Below, in pieces: positions 8,335 through 17,518 of a DNA stretch of 64,000 nt. The number at the start of each line of letters is the position of its first letter. Position 1 is the first letter of the stretch. The notes beneath the pieces were generated by a model that did not search any database, was not told where the DNA came from, and saw only the letters and a list, made by a program, of their open reading frames with translations. The position numbers were made by a program, and so were the translations under genes. This stretch comes from Peribacillus sp. Bi96. GTDB lineage: Bacteria; Bacillota; Bacilli; Bacillales; DSM-1321. Location of the stretch: positions 248,001 to 312,000 of the forward strand of contig NZ_CAKKLV010000004.1 in NCBI RefSeq assembly GCF_918698115.1, in the 5' to 3' direction.

Positions 8335-10251
8335 ATGATGCTTAAAACACTGCCTTTTTCGGTAACAAAGGAAGATTCTTTTTATGATAAGCTTTCAGAA
8401 TGGATCGGAGATGTCTTTTACGATATTCTTCCCGAAAAAGGATTTGAACTGCGTGACGAACAAATCTTTATGGCTTTTCAGTTAGAAAAAGCCTTTAAAG
8501 AAAAGAATGTAAGCTTTGCTGAAGCTGGTGTAGGGACCGGTAAGACGTTGGTTTATTTACTATATGCGATTTGTTATGCGAGATATACGAATAAACCGGC
8601 CATTATTTCGTGTGCAGATGAAACGCTGATTGAACAGCTTGTAAAAGAAGAAGGCGACATTCAAAAAATTAAGAATGCATTAGGTATTGAAGTGGATGTT
8701 CGTCTTGCCAAATATCACGATCAATATGTATGTCTTAAGAAGCTGGAACACGCAGTGAATCATGAAGATTCTGAGGGAATAGATCAGCTCTATGATGAAC
8801 TTCCGAAGTTCGTTCATGATAATTCATCGATGAATGCCTATACTGCATATGGTGACCGTAAACAGTATCCATATTTGAATGATGAAGACTGGTCTAAAGT
8901 GGGCTGGGATCAGCTTCAAAACTGCTTTACTTGTGATAAACGACATCGTTGTGGACAAACCCTATCACGGGACCACTATCGGAAATCAAGCGATTTGATC
9001 ATTTGTTCACATGACTTCTTCATGGAGCATGTATGGACTAAAGAAAAACGTAAGCGTGAAGGGCAATTACCGTTATTGCCTGAACATAGCTGCGTTGTCT
9101 TTGATGAAGGTCATCTATTGGAATTTGCTGCTCAAAAAGCGTTAACCTATAAAGTGGGTGAACAAACTCTTGCTTCTGTTTTAGAGTTGCTTACAGCCAA
9201 TCAGGTTCGTGAAGAAACGTTATATATCATTGAAGACCTAATTGATATTAATGAAGAGTTTTTTGATTTATTGGACGAAAAAGCCATACATGTCAGCGGA
9301 TCTAATCGCTATGAAATCCCGATGTCCAAACAAATAACAAGCTTTGCACAAAAGCTTCATAAAAAGGTTGAAGAGTTAGAGGAGAACCTTGTTTTCGAAG
9401 CGGAAATGTACACGATCAATGACTACGATTTAAAGGTGACGGAAGAATATTTAGAACAGCTCGGGTACTCTCTTTCACTATTTGTGAAGGATGAACAGGC
9501 CGTTTCCTGGTTTGAAGAAAATGAAATGACCAAAACATTGGTCATTATGCCAAGGCTTGTACAAGACATTTTGTCTGAACAGGTATTCTCTAAAAAAATC
9601 CCTTACATTTTTTCATCGGCAACATTATCGGATAATAAATCTTTCCAGTACATTGCGGATAGCTTAGGGATAGAAAAGTATGACAGCTTCTCTGTTGAAT
9701 CACCATTTGACTATGATGAAGTCATGAAAATGAACATGCCGGTCTTTGAAAATGGAGACCAATTGGCAAAACTTCAATATACAATGAAGACAATTGAGGA
9801 AAATGAAGGTCGAACGCTTGTGTTATTCCAATCAAAAGAGGAATTGCATTGGTTCAAAGAAAACTGCCCAATATCATCCTATCCCTTTTATTTTGAAGGA
9901 GAAGCGGAAATCAGCGAGCTTGTTAAGAAGTTTCAAGAAGATGAGCAATCTGTACTTTTCTCCTATCATTTATGGGAAGGGCTTGATGTCCCAGGACCTT
10001 CATTACAAAATGTAGTGATACACTCCCTTCCATTCCCACCACGTGATCCGGTGTTCGAGGCGAAACGTAACTCGGTTACCAATGCATTTGAAGAAGTGGA
10101 TCTTCCATACATGCTCCTTCGTTTGCGTCAGGGAATAGGGCGTTTGATAAGAACAAGCAATGATTCGGGAACCGTACAGATTTTGATAGAAAAGGATCTT
10201 TCGGAACAGGTCAAAGAGAAGATTGTTACCATTCTCCCTGTAACGCTTTAA
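8335..10251 (+). CDS. ypvA: DinG/XPD-like ATP-dependent DNA helicase (YpvA)
   Basis: This 638-aa superfamily 2 helicase has the XPD/DinG layout. Motif I is AGVGTGKT (residues 64-71), the Walker B box is DEGH near residue 258, SSATLSD marks motif III, and RLRQGIGRLIR is motif VI near residue 600. Between motifs I and II four cysteines (YVCLK, then NCFTCDKRHRCG) have the arrangement of the 4Fe-4S cluster of DinG-type helicases. These enzymes unwind DNA forks, R-loops or G-quadruplexes; the exact role in Bacillus is not known. Length equals B. subtilis YpvA. AGGGGAGACC precedes a double ATG at 8335/8338. It is monocistronic, with its own terminator. Confidence 0.9.
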   Translation: MMLKTLPFSVTKEDSFYDKLSEWIGDVFYDILPEKGFELRDEQIFMAFQLEKAFKEKNVSFAEAGVGTGKTLVYLLYAICYARYTNKPAIISCADETLIEQLVKEEGDIQKIKNALGIEVDVRLAKYHDQYVCLKKLEHAVNHEDSEGIDQLYDELPKFVHDNSSMNAYTAYGDRKQYPYLNDEDWSKVGWDQLQNCFTCDKRHRCGQTLSRDHYRKSSDLIICSHDFFMEHVWTKEKRKREGQLPLLPEHSCVVFDEGHLLEFAAQKALTYKVGEQTLASVLELLTANQVREETLYIIEDLIDINEEFFDLLDEKAIHVSGSNRYEIPMSKQITSFAQKLHKKVEELEENLVFEAEMYTINDYDLKVTEEYLEQLGYSLSLFVKDEQAVSWFEENEMTKTLVIMPRLVQDILSEQVFSKKIPYIFSSATLSDNKSFQYIADSLGIEKYDSFSVESPFDYDEVMKMNMPVFENGDQLAKLQYTMKTIEENEGRTLVLFQSKEELHWFKENCPISSYPFYFEGEAEISELVKKFQEDEQSVLFSYHLWEGLDVPGPSLQNVVIHSLPFPPRDPVFEAKRNSVTNAFEEVDLPYMLLRLRQGIGRLIRTSNDSGTVQILIEKDLSEQVKEKIVTILPVTL

Positions 10252-10265
10252 TACATTTAATTTGT

Positions 10266-10298
10266 GAGCCAAGGGAAATCTTCCCTTGGCTCTTATTT
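10266..10298 (+). terminator. ypvA terminator
   Basis: GAGCCAAGGGAA/TTCCCTTGGCTC stem with a following T-rich run. Confidence 0.88.
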
Positions 10299-10377
10299 AA
10301 TTTATTATATGGGGTAGTTCTGAAGTGAAAGATTTTTGTATAATATGGTAAAGTGAAGTTTGGAAGGAGCAGTGAAT

Positions 10378-11895
10378 ATGAATAAAAAGGGTACAGATTT
10401 GATAGAAAAAGAATTTAAAGAGTATGTCAAGAAAATCTCTGCTTATAATGAAGCTCTCGCTTTAATTTTTTGGGATTTGCGTACAGGTTCACCGAAAAAG
10501 GGCGTTGAACAACGTTCAGAAGTAATCGGGGTGCTTTCCTCTGAAGTATTTAATATGATCACAAGTAAGGAAATGGAATCTTTCATTACAGAACTTACAA
10601 TGAAGGAAGCTTCTCTTAGTGAAACGACGAATATGATGGTTCAAGAGTGTAAAAAAGAATTCGAAAGGAATAAGAAAATCCCTGCTGACGAATTTAAAGA
10701 ATTCGTCATTTTACAATCCCGCTCTGAAAGTGCATGGGAAGAGGCAAGGGAAAAAGCGGATTTTTCATTATTTCAACCGTATCTAGAGCAGGTTGTTGCT
10801 TATACCCGTAAGTTCGTAGAGTATTGGGGGTACGAAGGTCAGAAATATAATACCCTTCTAGATATGTATGAACCAGGCATGACGGTAGAGATACTCGATA
10901 AGGTATTCAGTGAACTGAGGGCGAGTATAGTTCCTCTGGTAAAACAAATTGCTAATAGCGAACACAAACCTGAAACAGCGTTCCTTTATAATAAATTCCC
11001 AAAAGAAAAACAACATCAACTCAATCTTGAGGTTTTAAATCAACTAGGATACGATTTCAAGGCTGGCAGGCTGGATGAAACAGTTCACCCATTTGCAACT
11101 GGAATAAATAGGGGCGATGTCCGTGTCACGACCCGTTATGATGAAAATGATTTTAGAGGGGCAATCTTTGGTACGATTCATGAATGCGGACATGCCATTT
11201 ATGAGCAGAATATCGCTGAGGAATTAACCGGAACACTACTAGATGATGGGACATCGATGGGAATCCATGAATCACAATCATTGTTTTTTGAAAATTTCAT
11301 CGGTCGGAACTATAGCTTCTGGAAAAATAAATTCAACCTTTTAAAAGAAAATGCTCCCGAACAATTCAATGATGTGACTTTGGATGAGTTTTACCGGGGC
11401 ATTAACGAATCAAAACCATCGTTCATCCGTATAGAAGCAGATGAACTTACTTATCCTTTACATATTATGATTCGGTATGAACTGGAAAAGGCCCTCTTTA
11501 ATGGAGAACTTGAAGTGAAGGATTTACCGGAAGTCTGGAATGCAAAATATAAGGAGTATTTGGGGATAGTACCAGAAAATGACGCTTTGGGTGTATTACA
11601 AGATGTACACTGGGCAGATGGCAGCTTTGGTTATTTCCCTTCTTACGCATTGGGATATATGTATGCAGCGCAAATCAAGCAGTCGATGCTTAAAGATTTG
11701 CCTGATTTTGATGGACTGCTGGAATCCGGTGATATTGCTCCAATCAGGAAATGGCTAAATGAAAAGATCCATAAATACGGAAAAACAAAAAAGCCTTTAG
11801 AGATTTTGAAAGAAACAACAGGGGAAGGCTTGAATGTTCAATACTTAATCGCATATCTTGAAAATAAATATAAGGAAGTTTATAAAATCAAATAA
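10378..11895 (+). CDS. ypwA: M32-family metallocarboxypeptidase (YpwA)
   Basis: This 505-aa cytosolic zinc carboxypeptidase of family M32 (Taq carboxypeptidase type) trims C-terminal residues from peptides. The zinc site HECGH (about residues 268-272) is followed by the third ligand in GIHESQS, about 25 residues later. The family motifs DVRVTTRY and IRIEADELTYPLHI are present. Length agrees with B. subtilis YpwA (501 aa). ATG 10378 was chosen because GGAAGGAG stands nine bases before it; an in-frame TTG at 10360 overlaps that ribosome binding site. TATAAT at 10339-10344 is a likely -10. Confidence 0.93.
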   Translation: MNKKGTDLIEKEFKEYVKKISAYNEALALIFWDLRTGSPKKGVEQRSEVIGVLSSEVFNMITSKEMESFITELTMKEASLSETTNMMVQECKKEFERNKKIPADEFKEFVILQSRSESAWEEAREKADFSLFQPYLEQVVAYTRKFVEYWGYEGQKYNTLLDMYEPGMTVEILDKVFSELRASIVPLVKQIANSEHKPETAFLYNKFPKEKQHQLNLEVLNQLGYDFKAGRLDETVHPFATGINRGDVRVTTRYDENDFRGAIFGTIHECGHAIYEQNIAEELTGTLLDDGTSMGIHESQSLFFENFIGRNYSFWKNKFNLLKENAPEQFNDVTLDEFYRGINESKPSFIRIEADELTYPLHIMIRYELEKALFNGELEVKDLPEVWNAKYKEYLGIVPENDALGVLQDVHWADGSFGYFPSYALGYMYAAQIKQSMLKDLPDFDGLLESGDIAPIRKWLNEKIHKYGKTKKPLEILKETTGEGLNVQYLIAYLENKYKEVYKIK

Positions 11896-11901
11896 ATCAA
11901 A

Positions 11902-11942
11902 GAAGGAAGCCTCGGCAAAATTGTCGGGGCTCCTTCTGCTTT
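11902..11942 (+). terminator. ypwA terminator
   Basis: GAAGGAAGCCTCGGC pairs with GTCGGGGCTCCTTC; a short T-rich tail follows. Confidence 0.75.
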
Positions 11943-12164
11943 AGAAAGCTAAACATTTTTTGTCCTTTAGGATCCTAAGAGCACAGTTTTTCATCATTGT
12001 TTTTTCGACTCTCTTTAGATAATTCTCCTACTAGTGATAGTGAAATTCGTTTCTTTAAACTGGTGAAATATCTCAATTTCCGATTGGTAAATTTCATAAT
12101 TTTCAAAAAAAACGAATGATTATTTCGTTTTCAAAGTGAAAGTTCGGTTTTTATTAAAAATGCC

Positions 12165-12193
12165 TTTTCAAATGGTGCGAGCGTTGTTATAAT
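12165..12193 (+). promoter_or_regulatory. xpt-pbuX promoter
   Basis: TTTTCA (12165-12170), a 17-bp spacer and a perfect TATAAT (12188-12193) stand 27 bp before the riboswitch aptamer. Confidence 0.7.
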
Positions 12194-12219
12194 TCATATA
12201 TTAATAAAATATTAAGTTT

Positions 12220-12290
12220 CACTCGTATAATCGCAGGGATATGGCCTGCAAGTTTCTACCGAATTACCGTAAATGATTCGACTATGGGTG
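12220..12290 (+). promoter_or_regulatory. guanine riboswitch aptamer
   Basis: This is the purine aptamer: P1 CACTC/GGGTG, conserved cores TATAATCGC, GGATATGGC, AAGTTTCTACCG and CCGTAAATG. The ligand-pairing base lies in GACTATGGG, where C (not T) specifies guanine or hypoxanthine. Ligand binding should favour the downstream terminator and switch off xpt-pbuX. The layout is as in B. subtilis. Confidence 0.96.
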
Positions 12291-12312
12291 AGTAATGGAT
12301 CTTGTTGCATAA

Positions 12313-14371
<2,059 letters not shown>

Positions 14372-14413
14372 TTAAAAATTGATTCGGTAAACTTGATAGA
14401 TTCACCTAATAGA

Positions 14414-14460
14414 TGTCCCCTGATCCTCAAACAATTGAGGGTAGGGGCATTTTTTTATTT
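14414..14460 (+). terminator. xpt-pbuX terminator
   Basis: GTCCCCTGATCCTCAA pairs with TTGAGGGTAGGGGC, followed by a run of seven T. Confidence 0.88.
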
Positions 14461-14581
14461 TGCCCGGAGATTGATCACAGATCATGATTTTTTCATGAAA
14501 TGGGGTTTTGTCAGATAAAAGGAAACTCTCTTCACTTTTTGAATATATTGATAGTATAAGTTCAGGAAAGTAGTGATAGAG

Positions 14582-14716
14582 ATGGAGAAAAAATATTGTA
14601 TTCATTGCCGGACCATTTTAAGTCAGGAGTACAGGTGCAGAGTGTGTGGAAAAGAGGAGTTTCAAAATATCATTATTCAAGTACAAAATCAATCCTCATT
14701 AAAGAAGGAAGAATGA
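14582..14716 (+). CDS. 44-aa zinc-ribbon protein
   Basis: This small frame (MEKKYCIHCRTILS...) carries two CxxC pairs, CIHC and CRVC, spaced 13 residues apart, so it is a probable zinc ribbon. The C-terminus is charged. The ribosome binding site is weak (AGGAAAG, 13 bp upstream). It lies between two strong terminators, so it is a separate unit. Its function is unknown. The CxxC pairs and the terminator directly after the stop are the reasons to believe it. Confidence 0.55.
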   Translation: MEKKYCIHCRTILSQEYRCRVCGKEEFQNIIIQVQNQSSLKKEE

Positions 14717-14721
14717 AAGCC

Positions 14722-14760
14722 CCCCCTTACCGAGTATTAAGGTAAGGGGGTTTTATTATT
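14722..14760. terminator. bidirectional terminator
   Basis: The CCCCCTTACC/GGTAAGGGGG hairpin has T-runs on the plus side and lies between the zinc-ribbon gene and the oppositely oriented CheX-like gene. It probably serves both. Confidence 0.8.
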
Positions 14761-14765
14761 TATGA

Positions 14766-15217
14766 CTACATTTCAATCATTAAGATGATATGAATCGTAC
14801 CTGCCCCATCCATTGAAATGGGTAAATGGATTGCTTCGTTAAATCCATACATTTTGGTTTTGCCCACAATGACAGTGGGCGGTGTAATATCCATTATTGT
14901 ATCCTCGCTAGCTAAAGAGGTGGCGACATTGCCCGCGAGCATATTGCCGAGTTCTGCAGCGAAAGATTCAAGCATTTCACCTTCTAATGGCATGCCAAAC
15001 ATGCTTTCACCTATCTTGCTCATGCATCCGTTTGTACCTTCGATGATTAATCTTCCACAGATATCCCCTGTCATCCCATGAGGACGCTAATGGATTCCTG
15101 TTCGAAAGGCTGTCTAATGAGGGATGGCTTTTGAATGTCTAAAGAGAAAGGAAGAACGGACTTGACCGCCAGGATGGTTCCGTTTAAAACTTTTGTAATT
15201 ATAGCGTTGATTTCCAA
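14766..15217 (-). pseudogene. CheX-like chemotaxis phosphatase gene split by a frameshift
   Basis: The downstream part (15074 to 14766, 102 aa) contains the CheX/CheC-family features: MTGDICGRLIIEG, the E..N active-site type motif ELGNMLAGN, and ITPPTVIVG. CheX-fold proteins dephosphorylate CheY-P. The N-terminal part is read in another frame from TTG 15217 (LEINAIITKVLNGT...ISVLMG) and stops at TGA 15073-15071. Joining the frames across GGATGACA restores the expected GMTGDI. One base seems to be missing. The stop and the internal ATG overlap (ATGA), so translation of two pieces by coupling remains possible. GGGGA precedes the TTG. The gene stands alone, opposite its neighbours. Confidence 0.7.
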
Positions 15218-15321
15218 ATTCAATCCCCAGTTTGTATGGTTATGTTCTCTATTTTAACAATGAAATAGGTGTTTTTACCTATTTTTCGAGAAAAAAATAA
15301 AAAAATAATCAACCATCAATA

Positions 15322-15371
15322 AATATACCCATTAAGCTATAAAGCATAAAAGGGTTTATGGTGGGTATATT
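15322..15371. promoter_or_regulatory. 10-bp perfect inverted repeat upstream of bpsA
   Basis: AATATACCCA (15322-15331) is the exact reverse complement of TGGGTATATT (15362-15371), with a 30-bp gap that includes TATAAA. It could be a dyad operator or a 5'-leader hairpin. The regulator is unknown. Confidence 0.45.
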
Positions 15372-15402
15372 AACCATATAAAGAATAATAAGGAGTGGGT
15401 TC

Positions 15403-16491
15403 ATGCCATATTTATTATCTGCATCACATTTAAAGCTCCCATATTTGCTTTCACAGGAAAAAATAATGGAATTTTCGAGAGAAATATTCGGACCTTCATT
15501 TAAGAATATTGAAAGATTACTAAAGGCCTTTAAGAATGGCCAAGTAGAAAATCGTTATTTTACAAATGATCTTGATTGGTTTAAAGAGGAGCATACTTTT
15601 GCCGATCGGAATGATTTATACATCAAGCAGGCGGTCGAGTTTGGGAAAGAGGCGATAGAAAAATGTCTAGCAAACACAGAGTTTTTAAAAAACGAGCTGC
15701 AGGCAAATGAACTAGATGCTTTTTTTTATATTTCAAGCACGGGGATGGCTACCCCGACCATCGATGCCAGGATAATGAATGAGCTCCCATTTAACCCGCA
15801 TGTCAAAAGAATTCCGATTTGGGGGCTCGGATGTGCAGGGGGAGCGAGTGGACTATCGCGTGCATTTGAATATTGCAAAGCATACCCGAACGCAAAGGTC
15901 ATTGTCTTAAGTGTGGAAGTATGTAGTTTGACATTTCAACGGAATGATATTTCCAAAAGTAACTTGATTGGAACCTCCCTGTTTTCTGATGGAGTAAGCT
16001 GTGTTTTGGTTTGCGGCGATGAAGTGCCATGTGAACAGTTTTCAAGAAAAGGACGTCATTTAAAATTTTTGGATTCCCAATCTACGCTTATGCCGAATTC
16101 TTTGGATGTAATGGGGTGGGATGTGAAAGACCAAGGTTTATACGTGGTCTTTTCAAAAGATATCCCTACTATCATCAAAGAGTGGCTTAAACCGAATGTC
16201 CAAGAATTTTTAATGGAGAATGGCTTGGAACTCCAGGATATAAAAGATTTCATTGCTCATCCTGGAGGAAAAAAAGTCATTGATGCTTATCACGAAGCTC
16301 TGGGATTCGATGAAAGAAAGACGGCTGAATCAATGAGTGTATTGAGGGAATTTGGCAATATGTCCTCTGCTACCATATTGTATGTCTTGGAGAGGTTCAT
16401 GCAGCGCGGCGGAAATGAAGGTGAGTTGGGCTTGGCTGCTGCATTGGGTCCTGGATTTTCATCGGAACTTGTGTTAATGAGGTGGAAATGA
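15403..16491 (+). CDS. bpsA: type III polyketide synthase (alkylpyrone synthase)
   Basis: This 362-aa chalcone/stilbene-synthase-fold enzyme condenses long-chain acyl-CoA starters with malonyl-CoA into alkylpyrones. The catalytic triad is visible: Cys144 in GLGCAGGASG, His286 in FIAHPGGKK, Asn319 in FGNMSSATI. ATG follows AATAAGGAGTGGG. The 3' end overlaps the methyltransferase gene bpsB, the same pair as in B. subtilis (bcsA/bpsA with ypbQ/bpsB), where the products are alkylpyrone methyl ethers. Product identity here is inferred from that pairing. Confidence 0.92.
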   Translation: MPYLLSASHLKLPYLLSQEKIMEFSREIFGPSFKNIERLLKAFKNGQVENRYFTNDLDWFKEEHTFADRNDLYIKQAVEFGKEAIEKCLANTEFLKNELQANELDAFFYISSTGMATPTIDARIMNELPFNPHVKRIPIWGLGCAGGASGLSRAFEYCKAYPNAKVIVLSVEVCSLTFQRNDISKSNLIGTSLFSDGVSCVLVCGDEVPCEQFSRKGRHLKFLDSQSTLMPNSLDVMGWDVKDQGLYVVFSKDIPTIIKEWLKPNVQEFLMENGLELQDIKDFIAHPGGKKVIDAYHEALGFDERKTAESMSVLREFGNMSSATILYVLERFMQRGGNEGELGLAAALGPGFSSELVLMRWK

Positions 16492-17021
16492 TGATATTCG
16501 CCATTTTCATTATTTTGATTGCCTTACAGCGCATCGTTGAATTATATATTGCCAAACAAAATGAAAAACAGCTGAAAGTGGCCGGAGCCGTAGAATACGG
16601 TAAGTCCCATTACAGATGGATGGTTCTGATGCACCTAAGTTTTTTTATAGTTCTCATTATTGAAGTGAACGTGTTTGAAAGGAATGTCGCTGGTCTATGG
16701 CCGATTTGGCTGACCCTTTTTCTGATTGCACAGTCAGGAAGGATCTGGGTAATCAGTTCTTTGGGGAAACATTGGAATACAAAAATTATAGTGGTTCCTA
16801 ATGCAGAGGTAGTCATAAAAGGTCCTTATAAATATTTTAAACATCCGAACTATATCATAGTAGCAACCGAAATTATTGTTATTTCCTTATTATTTAGTGC
16901 ATATTATACAGCAATCATCTTTAGTTTATTGAATGCATGGATGATGGCAGTAAGAATACCCCTTGAAGAGAAGGCACTAAAAGAACATACGGAATATTCT
17001 GTGGTTTTTAAGGGAAAATAA
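16488..17021 (+). CDS. bpsB: isoprenylcysteine-carboxyl-methyltransferase-like O-methyltransferase (YpbQ/BpsB)
   Basis: This 177-aa integral membrane methyltransferase of the ICMT type has several hydrophobic helices. The C-terminal SAM-binding signature is GPYKYFKHPNY (near residue 115), with a later EEKALKEH. In B. subtilis the homologue methylates alkylpyrones made by BpsA. The start is ambiguous: ATG 16488 or 16491, or GTG 16482. ATG 16488 overlaps the bpsA stop (ATGA) and has GAGGTGG upstream. No terminator is seen after it. Confidence 0.88.
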   Translation: MMIFAIFIILIALQRIVELYIAKQNEKQLKVAGAVEYGKSHYRWMVLMHLSFFIVLIIEVNVFERNVAGLWPIWLTLFLIAQSGRIWVISSLGKHWNTKIIVVPNAEVVIKGPYKYFKHPNYIIVATEIIVISLLFSAYYTAIIFSLLNAWMMAVRIPLEEKALKEHTEYSVVFKGK

Positions 17022-17040
17022 TAAAAATTTCAATTTCTTA

Positions 17041-17096
17041 TTGAAAATGATTATCGTTCGTGATAAGATTCTAAATGAAGATGAAAATTATTCTCA
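17041..17096 (+). promoter_or_regulatory. iron-regulated promoter with two Fur boxes
   Basis: TTGAAA (17041-17046) and TAAGAT (17064-17069) are spaced 17 bp. The 7-1-7 Fur motif TGATAATNATTATCA is matched at two mismatches by 17042-17056 (TGAAAATGATTATCG), over the -35, and again by 17082-17096 (TGAAAATTATTCTCA), just past the start site. Tight Fur repression is inferred. Confidence 0.7.
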
Positions 17097-17163
17097 ATCA
17101 CATATCGATAAATTTTTTAATGAACTTTAAAGCTACCCAATATATTAGAGGATGGTGTATGTA

Positions 17164-17322
17164 ATGGTCTGGTTATTCATTATATTGACAATCGCTACAT
17201 ATAGTTTTGTGATGAAACATGTATTAAGTAATATTCAAAAACCTGCAAAGGCAGTAAAACCTTATAGAGAGTCATCAGTGGAAAGCCAAGCTGCATTTAA
17301 CCCCACCCCTACAACCAGGTAA
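17164..17322 (+). CDS. 52-aa single-pass membrane protein, probably Fur-regulated
   Basis: This small frame has one N-terminal hydrophobic helix (MVWLFIILTIATYSFVM) and a basic, Pro-rich tail ending PTPTTR. Its stop codon is embedded in a terminator, so a short transcript from the Fur-boxed promoter would encode only this. The ribosome binding site is GAGGATGG, eight bases before the ATG. I recall that B. subtilis has the Fur-regulated small protein gene fbpC near ypbR (dynA), but I cannot show homology; that protein is shorter. Function is unknown; an iron-sparing or membrane accessory role is only a guess. Confidence 0.6.
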   Translation: MVWLFIILTIATYSFVMKHVLSNIQKPAKAVKPYRESSVESQAAFNPTPTTR

Positions 17323-17340
17323 ACAACCTGGTTTTTTTTG
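17312..17340 (+). terminator. terminator of the Fur-regulated small gene
   Basis: AACCAGGT/AACCTGGTT with a run of eight T; the stop codon TAA lies in the loop region. Confidence 0.85.
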
Positions 17341-17518
17341 TGCTTTCAAGACTTATACCCAAGGTATATTCAAACGATTTGAATCCACTTTGAGTGGTTT
17401 TTTGAACATGGCCTGTAAAGATTCATATAGTAAAACTAAAAGCTGACGGTATGAATAATGAACGAAATCGTTTACAATAAGAGTATTAAAATGACGATAG
17501 ATTAAGGGGTATGGATTC

